Source: Limnephilus marmoratus (Eukaryota > Arthropoda > Insecta > Trichoptera > Limnephilidae). Taken from it: a DNA stretch of 64,000 bases. The DNA is taken from contig OU862912.1 in assembly GCA_917880885.1 (NCBI GenBank), positions 45,805,117-45,869,116 of the forward strand, in the 5' to 3' direction. The translations under genes were made by a program, and so were the position numbers. Below are positions 1 to 10,704 of this stretch, piece by piece; the stretch's first letter is position 1, and each line of letters starts with the position of its first letter. The notes below the pieces were generated by a model. It was not told the DNA's origin and did not search any database. It was given only the letters and a program-made list of their open reading frames with translations.

Positions 1-127
1 TCTAACATCACTTTGTACCTTTTGCAATCACCATTTAACATAATAATGTTATTGATTGATTGTATTAGGACGTAGGTGAAACTATGTACCTATTTAAAAA
101 CTAAGTATGTAAACAGAATAATAAATA

Positions 128-420
128 ATGAATAAAAATAATAAATATGGAAACAGAAAAAGATATTTGCACCACTGTTACTCGAACCCAGGACCTTTCG
201 CCTTCCGGGCAAATGCGCTCGAAACTCAATCGAAAATCTGGAAACTGAAAAAGATATTTGCACTTCTGGGTTCGAGTCCCAGAGGTGCAATTATATTTTT
301 CTGTATTCTGATTTTGATTGAGTTTCGCTAATATTGTCTTCATTTAATTAAATATTACGATTTGAGGTTTTACTCATAAAGTTAAAAAATACAAATAAAT
401 AAATTTGAAACTAAACTGTT
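128..420 (+). repeat. tRNA-derived short repeat pieces
   Basis: Around 262-292 the plus strand carries a tRNA T-arm-like segment with GGGTTCGAGTCCC followed by an acceptor-like AGAGGTGCA. At 168-220 the minus strand carries a second tRNA 3'-half-like segment with GGGTTCGAG. Both are preceded by the same GGAAAC..GAAAAAGATATTTGCAC stretch (149-172 and 239-263). The tail at 275-400 is repeated at 1755-1900. This looks like a decayed tRNA-derived SINE, with no full cloverleaf. Confidence 0.5.
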
Positions 421-839
421 CTTTGAATATAGCTAAATCTTTCACAGCTGCATCGCGACACCAATCTCCTCTAATCCAATTTCGATTAAATATAATTGTC
501 TACCGAAATTCTACATTCAAAAGTTAATCTCTTGGGATTATGAAACCGCGCAAACAAAAAAACGGCCATGGTTTAATATTTTTCATCGCCGTGTTTGAGG
601 TTTAAGTTTCCATTAGGATTGAAATTTGTTTTTATTTTTATTATTTATTACGTTGGAGTTTTTACAATTCATATAATTTGAATGATGATCGAGTAAAGTG
701 TTTTACCTCTAATTTCAGACTATTACTATGTTGATCTATCTTAGATACAACTCTTGGCGCAAGTCAAATATTCTAGATTTTCCAAATGGATACAGTAGGC
801 CACTTGAAAAAATTCATATTATTAGGAGACAATTAGGAC

Positions 840-1025
840 AGGTTGTTTAAAAAAAAATGACGGTTTGAACAAATATTTGATGTTAATTTTCACATTCTGT
901 GTAAGTTCTATTCAAATGCTGTTATTATATCATTATAGGCCAGTTGCTTCATAAAACTGAAATAATCATAGAACTTGAATTGAACTTACACAGAACGTGA
1001 AAATTAACTTCAAATATTTGATGAA
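840..1025. repeat. MITE-like inverted repeat, about 50-bp arms
   Basis: The arm at 870-920 (starting CAAATATTTGATGTTAATTT) is matched in reverse complement by 971-1020, with roughly 50 bp between the arms. Related AGAACTTGAATTGAAC-type text recurs near 27250 and 27400. It has no coding content and is probably a small non-autonomous DNA element. Confidence 0.6.
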
Positions 1026-1101
1026 TCTGTAAAATTTTTTGAAACAACACGTTCTTAATGTATGTAATAATAATAAATCGTGGGGTAATTACTACTCGTA
1101 T

Positions 1102-1217
1102 GTCGCAGGCCAATCGTAATCATGATGCGTCTGAGGCAGTTCACGATCTGCCGCCAGGCACTTCACGATGTGGCTAGGCGTATCATGATCTGTCTGATTT
1201 TTCGATCGGCCTACGAC
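1102..1217. repeat. short TIR-like repeat
   Basis: GTCGCAGGCCAATCG at the left is mirrored by the reverse complement of CGATCGGCCTACGAC at the right, one or two mismatches over 15 bp. The interior contains repeated CATGATC and CACGAT words. A small MITE is possible, but the arms are short. Confidence 0.3.
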
Positions 1218-1754
1218 AACTCAACTAGGTAACTCTGAAAATCAGCGTTTTGAGTTCCTCACTAAAAGCATAACTCTATTTCCTTCTCTATGAATGCTAC
1301 AAACAGAAAAGTCATAACGCTTTTGAATCATCCAGTTATTTGAATATGTTTTTGTGAGTATCTCCAAAAAACGATTTTGTTCCATGCTTCAATTAGACGA
1401 ATAGACTTAGCTGGTTGTAACACTAAAATTAAAATTTGTGAAATTGCTTAATTTGATTGATTCCGTTGCATTTTTGCACGTAACAACTAAGTAAGACATT
1501 CCATTTTTGTAAATAAATACATAAAAAATGGTTAGCCATTTTCTTATTTCCAAAATATAAATATTACGGTTCCCAAAAAATCAGTCTACGATAGAACCAC
1601 TCTGGTCTCGACAAAGATATTCAAATACAGAAGAGATATGCTATGGTGTCCGCGCAACTGTCGCCGGACTACGCGCTAATTAGCGTAGTTTTCATACAAA
1701 AAGAATTTGTTCATTTCGTTGATTTTTTGAAAATGTGCATTAATATTGGTTATT

Positions 1755-1900
1755 TAGGACGTCCCAGAGGTGTCAATATGTTTTTCTGATTTTTCTGTTT
1801 CCAGAATTTCGATTGAGTTTCGCTTATATTGTCTTCATTTATTTAAATATTACAATTTGAGGTTTTACTCATAAAGTTAAAATAAAAAATAAAAAACTAA
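1755..1900 (+). repeat. second copy of the SINE tail seen at 275-400
   Basis: GTCCCAGAGGTG is followed by a stretch shared with 275-400, including GATTGAGTTTCGCT, ATATTGTCTTCATTTA and GAGGTTTTACTCATAAAGTT. The tRNA-like head is almost wholly missing here. Confidence 0.55.
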
Positions 1901-2513
1901 TATTTTTGCTTGTATTATTAGCCTGATTTGTTGTATTATGTTTTTTCCTGTTAAGCACTTGCATTCTGCTTTCTAACAAAGTATGCAGGGACACTGGAGG
2001 TCTAGATTCGTATTAAATAAGTAAATGTAGCTTCGTTTAGCAAAAAAAAATTAGAATCTTGCGAGAGCCTTGAAGGAGTAACCATCTGTTACTTATACCA
2101 GGGCGGGTAAGTGGTGTATAACCTCCAATGTATAACTACCTTCCTATAACTAATATATAACTATAACTGCCCTTTAGGTGCCTCCTTGATTAACATTTAA
2201 TGTAAGATATTCAACTATATTTAATAAATATAAAGTTGGCATACAAACAGCATTCATAGCAATAAGTCACGAGGAAAGAATTGCACTACTACATAGATTT
2301 ATAATGCTATTGTATAGATTAGTGAATCAACCATTAATAATATTGTAAAATGTTTTGGCTTTTCCATTCATTTCAAATAGTTTTATGGTGAATCATTATT
2401 TGTTGAAGCTATGAACATTCCGAGGGAATAATCATGATTGAAGTTCTTCACAAAGTAGGTGAATAAATTAAATGTGAACAATAATACTGCCGTCCGTCGT
2501 AACTAAAAACAGT
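1900..2513. other. AT-rich stretch without a recognised gene
   Basis: No ORF of note, no splice-bounded exon series and no terminal repeats were recognised here. Confidence 0.5.
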
Positions 2514-2521
2514 GTAATTAC

Positions 2522-3550
2522 TAGGGCTCGGATAAATATGTATTAAAAAATTCAAAATATGTACATATAATATGGACTAAAAAATGTAAAATATGGATAA
2601 AATATGGACTATAAAATAAGAATATCTTTCATATTAAACATTGTTTATTGTGAAAAATTACTATGCGGTAACAGTTAAATTAAAAAAACTATAAAAAGAT
2701 AGCGAAATGTTCAGGTTATTCAAATAAAAAAATTAAGTTTTATTCATCTTCCTCTAAATCTGTCTTATTAAATTGATTGCAGTGCGCAATCACATGCTTT
2801 TTTAAATTATCGAAATTAAAACTTTGTCGATTTGGTCTAAATATAGCCTTCTATTGGCTGAAAGATCTTTCCACGTCACATGATGTAATGGGAGCGTACT
2901 TAAAGATGCCTAGTTCCGAAATTGTGTAAGGCACGTCTGCAGTACCTACCCTCAAAGCTTCCGCGCAGAACTTTATTAATTGTTTTTAGGGTATCAAATC
3001 CTTTATTTTTGTCTAAAATATACATTTTTGGGTTGGGAAATCTTCGATATATTTTTCCAATTTGAAACGCAAAGGTTGTTTATCCTTGGGCATTTTGAAA
3101 TTAAACTGATAGGTACCTAGACAGTAGTATTAGGTGACTTGAGTAGGTACGTAAAAATAAAAAGACGCGCAAGCAACACGGCAGGAAAGTCGCTCGTCGT
3201 CGGTGATTGCCGCCGCCCAGATAGGAAGAGAATCAAAAATAAAATTACGACGAATAATACCTACGCGAGAGAAATGAAACACGCGCGGCCGTGTGGTGGC
3301 GAGAATGCAAGCACGTAAAATTACAAGTATGTATCAATTTTTGTGAACTAACTCATGTTTTATGATATAAAAAACGAAAATATGGATGATTGTGATATTT
3401 TTTGTAAAATATGGACTTAACCATGAAATATGGAAAAATATGGAAAATAAAAATTCGTTTTTCACAATCTATATATGATAATTTAGGTAGAGAACACACA
3501 CGCGACCGAAAATCGTGAAAAATAAAAATATAATATTAATCCGGGCCCTA
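2522..3550 (-). mobile_element. hAT-type DNA transposon, 1029 bp, with 8-bp TSDs
   Basis: The ends are TAGGGCTCGGATAAATAT and, on the other strand, TAGGGCCCGGATTAATAT. They are flanked by the same 8 bp, GTAATTAC, at 2514-2521 and 3551-3558, which fits hAT insertion. The interior holds a decayed hAT C-terminal domain on the minus strand (2740-2990). Much of the transposase is missing, so the copy is internally deleted. Confidence 0.75.
2740..2990 (-). pseudogene. hAT transposase C-terminal dimerisation domain relic
   Basis: Minus-strand translation gives a recognisable hAT C-terminal (hATC) stretch: SELGIFKYAPITSCDVERSF, then one in-frame TAG, then KAIFRPNRQSFNFDNLKKHV, ending in an acidic tail and TAA at 2740-2742. 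In hAT transposases this region mediates dimerisation, and the TSCDVERSFS core is its hallmark. The internal stop and the absence of upstream catalytic exons make it a dead fragment of the 2522-3550 element. Confidence 0.75.
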
Positions 3551-3619
3551 GTAATTACTAATTACCAATATTAGCAAAAATGAGTTGAGTATGGGAAGTT
3601 ATTAAGTATTAATTTTTTT

Positions 3620-3835
3620 TAAGTGAAAACTTATTTAGCACCGTTGTGATTTGAAACTCGATGAAACGAAAATGCGACCCTAAAAATAGGCAAACACATA
3701 CATCTATAAGATTTAGCCTGCGAGAGAATGAGATAGACTAATTGGTCTCTTCTTTGTGCGGGCTTCGTAGCCTCCCCACTCTTGTCTACTTTAGCTTTCC
3801 GAAGGTGTCACTTCTACCGTGTGTATTTTTTTATG
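3620..3835. repeat. dispersed repeat A, uninterrupted copy
   Basis: Shares TTTAGCACCGTTGTGAT, TTTAGCCTGCGAGAGAATGA, GCTTCGTAGC and CCCCACTCTTGTCTACTTTAG with 32315-33775. At 32.4 kb the same sequence is split by a 1.26-kb insertion, so this copy shows the empty site. No coding content. Confidence 0.6.
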
Positions 3836-3894
3836 TTTTATTGAAAAAAAAAATCCTTCAAAATTAATAGAATACACCACGTTTATTATTAAAA

Positions 3895-3935
3895 AACCGA
3901 CATGTTTCGTAAGCAATGCTTACTTCATCAAGGTT
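3895..3935 (-). ncRNA. hammerhead-ribozyme-like motif (Penelope-type)
   Basis: On the minus strand the order is AACC, UUGAUGA (a CUGANGA core with C to U), an extra A, a six-base-pair stem (GUAAGC/GCUUAC) with a three-base loop, GAAA, CAUGUC, GGUU. AACC and GGUU can pair as stem I and GUC would be the cleavage triplet. This matches the minimal hammerheads with very short stem III described for Penelope-like elements. The C to U change should reduce or abolish activity. Confidence 0.4.
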
Positions 3936-3980
3936 ACCTTAAAACGTTACTTAAAACAGGGTTTACTAGAGTTTTAAGTA

Positions 3981-4024
3981 AACTCTGATGAAGTAAACAT
4001 TGCTTACGAAACATGTCGATTTTT
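3981..4024 (+). ncRNA. second hammerhead-like motif, opposite orientation
   Basis: CTGATGA, then AGTAA with a matching TTAC, GAAA and CATGTC follow in hammerhead order. The core is intact but stem I (AAACT against GATTT) pairs poorly. It forms an inverted pair with the motif at 3895-3935, and flanks with TTTATT and GAATAC are also mirrored (about 3870-4060). Probably the two terminal repeats of a decayed Penelope-like element. Confidence 0.35.
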
Positions 4025-4089
4025 GTACAATAAACCTGGTTAAACTAAGTATTCTATTAATGTTTAATTAAAATGGTGTCACAAAATAA

Positions 4090-4920
4090 GTTTGCTGTGT
4101 TTGTAGATTTTTTTTATGTTCTCGTTTTTTGTATTAAAAAAATATGATAATGTTTTTAATATTATCGCAATTTACCGCTCTTGGTGTGTAAAGACGCATT
4201 ATTCCTGTTTCTGTAAGTAAATACACAGTTCCTACGTTGAAATTGAAGATGCTAGATTGAATAGACTAGATTAAAACGTCGCTTGAAATGACTTTAGCCT
4301 TATTGATGACTAGATGTAAATAGCCAGGTACTTTCTGAATTTCTCTTCCCACCTCCTTCTCCCCTTTCGATTCACAACTTACTCCAATCATCGGGGATGC
4401 CATAATTTACTAGTTCAACGTATTTGAGACTTGTGCCGTATTCACATTGTACATATAGGCACAAAAGCGTTCACAATTGGTAAGTAAAAACGGAAAATTG
4501 AATGTTTTCAATGAATATTATTATAAAAACTTTTTTTAAAGATAATATAGAACAAATCATGTCTGCAAGTGTGACAAAAAATCATTATATTATGACTGTA
4601 TATTAAAACTGTAAAACTTTGATCCTTGATTCTGTAGAATTACTGTGTATTTCCGTGGGAATTCTGTGTATTTACTTACTACGGCAGAATAATTATTCAA
4701 CGTTTACATTGTTACCGCAGCTTAAAATAATCTATATAGTTTGTTACGTTGATTATGTGCGGTTGGTAACAATTATTCGAAAATACTATCTTAGTCTTTG
4801 ACTAAATAATGATAAATTCCCATATCCCGAACGCTTGCAATGCTTGTATTTTCCTTGAGTGTATCCACACTATGTCTTTTCGACGTTTACTTTCAAAATT
4901 GTTATATTTCAAAAATTATA
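4090..4920. other. AT-rich stretch, nothing recognised
   Basis: Only short random ORFs; no terminal repeats or splice-supported exons seen. Confidence 0.5.
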
Positions 4921-4930
4921 GGTTTACAAA

Positions 4931-5673
4931 CTGACCCGACAAACGTTGTTCTGCCATATAAATTATTTCTGGTGAATATTTTGGTTGTTAAATAAAAATA
5001 ACGAATGTATTGTTAAGTGTCTGGGGATGGGATCTATGACAGAAAGAGGAATGGAGCGCTGTAGACGATGACCGCCGATACAAACAAAAAAAACACCAAC
5101 TAAAGTAGGAAAATGAAATAAAGAAAATCAATATGAATTTTGAAGGGCAATTGAGAGTACCATATTTTTTGTCAGTCCGTTTTTAGCCAACACAAATAAG
5201 CTCAATGTTTTGCCCATGCAAGAACATGATGCCGAATGAAATATCAAAATGACGCGACGCTTCTCGTGAATGTCTTGTGCATGTGTGGATAAAAGTTCGA
5301 TGAGGCGGACGTAGCGCCATCTGTCATTCAACAACATAAATAATTTCGTTCTGTTTGAAATACGAAAGATGATTAAATTTGTTCTTACAAAAATACTAAA
5401 ATCGCGATTAGAAAATGGGAGGGTGGAGGTAGGAGAGTTAAAATTTGAGGTTATACGTATTTTTTGATGCCAAATAAAAAAAATACAAAAATCGTTAATT
5501 TTTTTTTCTCTGAATAGGAACACCCTAATCACCTAGCGGTATGAAAAAAACTTTAAAACCTATTTCCATAACTACCAAATATACATAAAAAAATCTTAAA
5601 AATCGGTCAAGCCGTTTCGGAGGAGTGCGACCACAAACACCGTGACACGAGGTTTTTTTTATTATTTATAAGA
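4931..5673 (-). mobile_element. Helitron-like element, 743 bp, minus orientation
   Basis: Read on the minus strand it starts TCTTATAAATAATAAAA after an A and ends GTCGGGTCAG before a T. That is the TC...CTRR-like Helitron layout with insertion between A and T. The terminal CTAG is CAG-altered in this copy. Its 3' end resembles the copy at 34368-35043. The open frame at 5128-5532 inside it has no recognisable domain. Confidence 0.6.
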
Positions 5674-5679
5674 TTTCGA

Positions 5680-6170
5680 ATTATAAAATTTGAAAGCATA
5701 TTTCATCACCTTTCAAATAGTTTTAAGGGTTCGGATGCGTTCAGAAATATTACATGTATTTGGCTTTTATTGCAAAGCGAAAATATTTTGACCCATGGAT
5801 GAAATATGGCCGAGGACTGAGGGGTTAATTGCATTCATTGATCATCATTATAATTACTACTTATATTACCCTCCAAATTAAACTGTATTTTATTTAGTTT
5901 TGAATCTTATTTATATCTAATATATTCTTTCCTAAAATTATTATAATATTATTTACTACATGCTTACTAAAATTTGAACATTACAACGTTGAGACCAAAT
6001 CCGCGAAAAACTACATAACTTTTAACCTCCTTAACATTTGTAGGGAGTTAGTTCAACATTTTAAAACCTTTGTGAAAAATATTGTTTTGTGTTCCCTATA
6101 AATTTGTTTTAGGAAGCCTAAAATCGTTACAGTTTCTAGCAATGAACTGTAATGTAAAATTATTCAGCAT
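5680..6170. other. AT-rich stretch without a gene
   Basis: No recognised feature; low-complexity A/T runs. Confidence 0.5.
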
Positions 6171-6174
6171 ATTA

Positions 6175-7190
6175 TTATTATTATTTTATTTATTTATTTA
6201 AATTTTTTATTTTTTTTATTTAACGCCCAAAGGACTTTTACATTTTGGTAGTACAAATAATTCATGACAGATTATTTTTAAACATTTACAGAAATAATAA
6301 AAATAAAATTTGATAAAAAAGCACACAGTCATAAAAATACAAAAATACAGCGACTTCATAGGTTTTCAGAAAAAACAGATAGGTTTAGGAATAGTTTTGG
6401 AATAAGTTTTTCACAAGATCAACAAATTTCGCCAAGTTTATGCTAAATATGTCAATATCACCTAAGTACTGATTTCCCATAGTGTGAAATCATTGTATCG
6501 GAGAGTGGGCAATGTAGTTCCGCTTATGAATGCTACAGTAGAATAGTGTATTTTGTCGTGTAGTTACTGTCGGTATTCGTAAGTTTATGAGTTGCAGTAG
6601 TTCTCAACAGTCAAATTTAGAGTTAAGTATTTTGAATAAAAATGTTAAGTCGTTTATTTTACGTCTGTCTTCTAGTGTGTGTATTTTTAAAATATTTAAT
6701 AATAAATTATATTTCAAGTCTTGTAGTGGGATATTTAATTTAAAATTTATAAAACGCAGAATATTTTTTTTGTATTCGCTCAATGTTATTAATGTGAATT
6801 TTGTAAGATGGAGACCAAACTACCGAGCTATATTCCATTAGGCTTCTAACTAGAGATACATATAATAATTTAATGACTTGAATGGAATTAAAGTTTTTGG
6901 TTGTTCTTAATACGAAGCCTAGTGTTTTCATAACTTTGTTTACAATTTGGTGGATATGATTGGCGAAAATTAGTTTTTCATCCAAAATAATTCCAAGATC
7001 TCTCATTTCCGTGACTCTTTCTAAAGCTGTGTTATTGATGGAATATTCGAATAAAACAGGATTTTTATTTCTGAAGAGAGTCAAGGTTTTGCACTTTTCT
7101 ACATTTAAGAATGAATTATTTTGAACGCACCAATCTTTAAACTTACTAATATTTGACTGAAGTATATGGCAACATTTTATAATCTGGTAA
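6175..7190 (-). pseudogene. 5'-truncated LINE, reverse transcriptase C-terminal part
   Basis: Minus strand 7084-6740 translates into the part of a jockey/CR1-type LINE protein lying after the RT catalytic core: an RDLGIILDEKL turn, LGFVLRTTKNF, LYVSLVRSLMEYSSVVWSP and NIERIQKKY. The frame then breaks. The 3' end has AATGTAAAAGTCCTTTGGGC followed by (TAAA)-rich text at 6170-6240, like LINE 3' tails. The 5' RT core and endonuclease are absent. Similar tails occur near 16320 and 19785. Confidence 0.75.
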
Positions 7191-7194
7191 CATT

Positions 7195-8640
7195 GTATTT
7201 TTTTTTACTTATAAATAAATACTAGGATATTGTAGACTAATCGTTGTCATACTTTTTAAGATATTGAGTTGGCGTTACATGGTTTTTATCCTATTATATC
7301 TGCTACAGTACAATATAGACCTCATGCCTCTGTTCTGAATTATTTCCATCATTTTAACTTGTGTTTTATTACTCAAAAAGATTACCCTTGTGCAGTAATT
7401 CAGGTGGGATATCACAGTGGTGTTGTAGACCAATTTCTTTGTGTTAATGTCTAATTTTCCCTTTATCCTACTTAAGAAATTAATCATTTTTCAATTTTTT
7501 TAGTAAACATTTCAAAGTAAGTTTTAATTTGTTATCGATTATGATTCCCAATTATTTAATTTCTTCTACTTCTTCAATATTTTGATTGTCTATATTTTGT
7601 ATAATAAGTTCGTTTAGTTTTTTTCCCTAATACCATGAATTTACTTTTAGTTACATTTATTTTCAGTTTATTTATGTTTAACCATCTAGATATTTCATGA
7701 AGTTCACTTTGTATTTTTGAGAATGCTCTTCAATATTATTTTTTTTACATGAGCTTCACACAGGAGGCCCTGAGGAAAATAATTTCCCTCAGGGCCTATG
7801 TCATCTTTGGGGATGCTGTATAGAGGGGTTTTTAAAGGAAAGGAAGGAGAGGAGAGTTCTGGGAAGGAAAAGGGTTTAAGGGGTGGGTAGGAATCTGAGG
7901 TTCAGTATGTCCTGGTCATCCGCCTCCAAGACCTAGACAAACCTCAGCCCATGAATTCGCTTTAATTTATTTGCAATAATACGTAAAACTATGTCATCTG
8001 CAAAAAGCCTTTGATGAAACTATAAGCATTTTACTATGTCATTATTTTATATAATAAATAGTAGCGGTCCCAAAACAGATCCTTGAGTAACTCCAAGGTT
8101 TATTTGTTGTTCTTCAGAGGTAGCATCTCCAATTTTAATTCTTTGTTTTCTATTTTTTAAGTAATCAATAAACCACTGCTATTCATTACCGTAAATTCCT
8201 ATGTCCTTCAATTTCATTAATATTTTTTCTCTGTCTATCGTTTCAAAAGCACGTCTAAGTCCAAGAACACTGCTATTGTAATTTTCTTCTGATCCATACT
8301 TGTTTACCATTCTTTTATCACATAATTTATTGCTATTTCACGGGAATATTTGTTTCTATACCCAGATTGTAGTTTTACAAGAATGTTATTTTTTTTTAAT
8401 AAATTTACTCATCTCTTCTTTAACTCTGGATTCTAGTAATTGTTTATGACATGATGTCTTTAATGTGTTCTAAGTCCCAAGATATCGATAATAATAATCT
8501 AGCAATTTCACACTCTAAATTATTTTTAGATTGTGTACATTCAAGATAAGGATAAATATTTCGCCCTGTAAAGACTTCAAAACATAAAAATAGAATTAAT
8601 CACTCTACTATCACTATACAACTATTTTAAAACCCTATTT
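7195..8640 (-). pseudogene. LINE reverse transcriptase relic, split by repeat R
   Basis: Minus-strand pieces in order: near 8300-8230 the RT motif A region (KITIAVFLDL then a frameshift), near 8120-8050 a motif B-like block on DNA almost identical to 43140-43240, where it reads GIPQGSVLGPL, and at 7487-7275 the C-terminal NFLSRIKGKLDINTKKLVYN block with HLNYC. Frameshifts and stops are numerous. A repeat R copy sits inside at 7739-7957. The same LINE family lies in plus orientation at 40890-43720. Confidence 0.7.
7739..7957 (-). repeat. repeat R, truncated copy inside a LINE
   Basis: Begins with a T run and ACATGAGCTTCACACAGGAG, then the GGCCCTGAGG..CCTCAGGGCC hairpin, GGGGATGCTGT and the GGAAAGGAAGGAGAGGAGAG block. 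It stops after CAAGACCTAGACAAACCTCA, lacking the GGTACC end. It interrupts the LINE at 7195-8640, so it is younger than that LINE. Confidence 0.75.
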
Positions 8641-8734
8641 AAATGATTTTGTACCTGGAGGCTTCAGTGAATTTTTCTTTTGAAGCATTGATTTTAAACG
8701 TGAAAGTTTAGATACGATTTTAGATTTTCATGGC

Positions 8735-8880
8735 CAAAAGTATTTTTGTTATTAGTTTTTGGGATATTATGCCGTGTTGCGCTACCTCCTTCGTTAGGCA
8801 ACGTTTCGGACAGCGTTGCAGTGTCCATCATCAGGGCAGATGAAAGTTTAAATCGTAAGGGCGAGCGTGCCGTTCAAGCG
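8735..8880 (-). repeat. Penelope-like terminal-repeat fragment with hammerhead-like core
   Basis: The minus strand has CTGATGA, T, a five-base-pair stem GGACA/TGTCC and GAAAC, i.e. hammerhead core order. The expected cleavage triplet and stem I are not clear. The right part (TTTTCATGGCCAAAAGTATT, GCCGTGTTGCGCTACCTC) is shared with 20123-20200. Confidence 0.4.
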
Positions 8881-8889
8881 CTAAATACG

Positions 8890-10250
8890 CGATAGAAAAC
8901 ATACAAAAAATAAGATCAAATATACATATTAAGAAATTCGAAATTACTCTATACTCCCCTACAAAACACAATTTTATGGTATTATAAATTCTATAATATT
9001 ATTGCGATTCCTAGCAGCTTGCCCTTGCTTATAAAATATCCCAGATGCGTGCTTCCCATCAGGAAAGATTTCGTAGATTTTAGCAGCCAACGTGGTGAAA
9101 TATACATTTTGCCGGGAAAATCACGTGCATGGCGTTTGCGTCAGTGTACCAAAATGCAATGTTGCCTATTCTTTTGCAGCACAGTTAAAGACATTTTTTT
9201 CTTAGTAATAATTCGAAATAGAAAATATGTAGTCCTTATTTAATGTGTAACTAAAACACCGTTTAACGGTTGGGAAGTATTTTTTTTATTAGTAAGGCTA
9301 TAAAGTTTAGTAAGCGGCCTAGGAGATAATTTAATTAATTAGCTTACGGGATAATTTTTTTTTTACATTCATAAAGCAGGCACGCCACAACTATATTAGA
9401 TCAAAATAAAATTTAATATATATATAAGATGGATGCCAATCTGGCGTTATTGCTTTTTAGATATAGTTATGCAACCATTATAACCAAGTGTGTCTAAATT
9501 AAAGCCGCGTAAAATGAAACATCAAGTTGACAGTTTCGTTTTGCGATGAAACATCAAAATCATTAAAAAATGTGTAATATTGGTGATTTATATACTATAT
9601 CCGGATTATGTACTAAGCTCGTCGTGACAACTAAGCGAGGATAAAGAGCAACTGATATACCGGCCCATAGTATTCGCCTAATCACTTACTACTACTTACG
9701 TAAGGGATGACTAACATGATTTTTTGTGGTAGATGCCCAGTTCCTGCTTGGTAATAATTAATAATATATATAATACGCCAGTGAGTATAATATAGCAGTG
9801 AGACCTTCGGATTCTCCTGTGAGTACACTGTTTACTGACAGTATGTACACTGTACATACAGTACACCGAGTGTGCTGACAGTATTTTATGTAGGGTAATG
9901 AAACTGAGCAAGCCAGTAAAAGCCTTCTGTATGCGGAGAGTAATAAGGGATCTGGTGTAAGCCCCTTTCCTCCCTCATCACTTCCGTTCCCCATCTAAAG
10001 GGCTGGATTTATATAATTACTTACTTTAATAATTACAGATTTTTTAAATAAAAATTTCATTGGTTTTTTTAAGCTATTTTGTCGACGTGGGAAGGACTTG
10101 AATCAACGGTTAAAACGCTCAAAGGCATTTATTACATGTATTTCACAATATATTGTAATATTTATTTATATTCACCTTAAAATGTAATATTTTTTTAATG
10201 TTATGTTCCTGTAATTATTATTTTACGCTTTTCCGATAATGTAGGTACGT
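8890..10250. other. stretch with no recognised gene
   Basis: Short ORFs only. A 19-bp palindrome around GTATGTACA/TGTACATAC sits near 9840. No element ends were identified. Confidence 0.5.
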
Positions 10251-10254
10251 AATA

Positions 10255-10700
10255 TACACGGTGTCCGAAATCTAATGGTGCAAGGGGGAAAATGCTGATT
10301 CTACAATCACACGGAGAACCCAAAAATATATAGTTTTTTTATCTAAGCTTTTCAATATAGTGTATATATTAAAAAAAGGAAATATGTTCAAATGTATGTA
10401 TTTTTTAACATATTTCTTTTTTTTCTGAAACTAAAGGTTTAACTCCGCATGAAATGAAAAATATGCTTTCAATTTTTATTATCAGACATTTATTACATAT
10501 TTATAGTTTTCGAAATATAGACATTTTGAATGCCATTATAAAAAAATGGCTCACCTAACGTTTTTTGTAACCAAAATTACTGATAACGAAAACAAATAAA
10601 AGCACCCATTTTATTAGACTAATGTATTATTTAAGTTATTGTCACCTCACGTTTTTTGTAATTACATGTAAAAATAATTGACAAAAATTTCACAAAGTTA
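10255..10700. other. AT-rich stretch, possible element end
   Basis: ACGGTGTCCGAAATCTAATGG near 10257 resembles the edge of an element, and CTCACCTAACGTTTTTTGTA / CACCTCACGTTTTTTGTA near 10550 and 10645 are a short direct repeat. Nothing is classifiable. Confidence 0.3.
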
Positions 10701-10704
10701 AAAA

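Noticed and set aside
158..292. Functional tRNA genes
   Set aside because: Only T-arm and acceptor halves are present; no complete cloverleaf.
5128..5532. 134-codon minus-strand open frame
   Set aside because: Lies wholly inside a Helitron-like element, has no recognisable domain and no support from a second copy.
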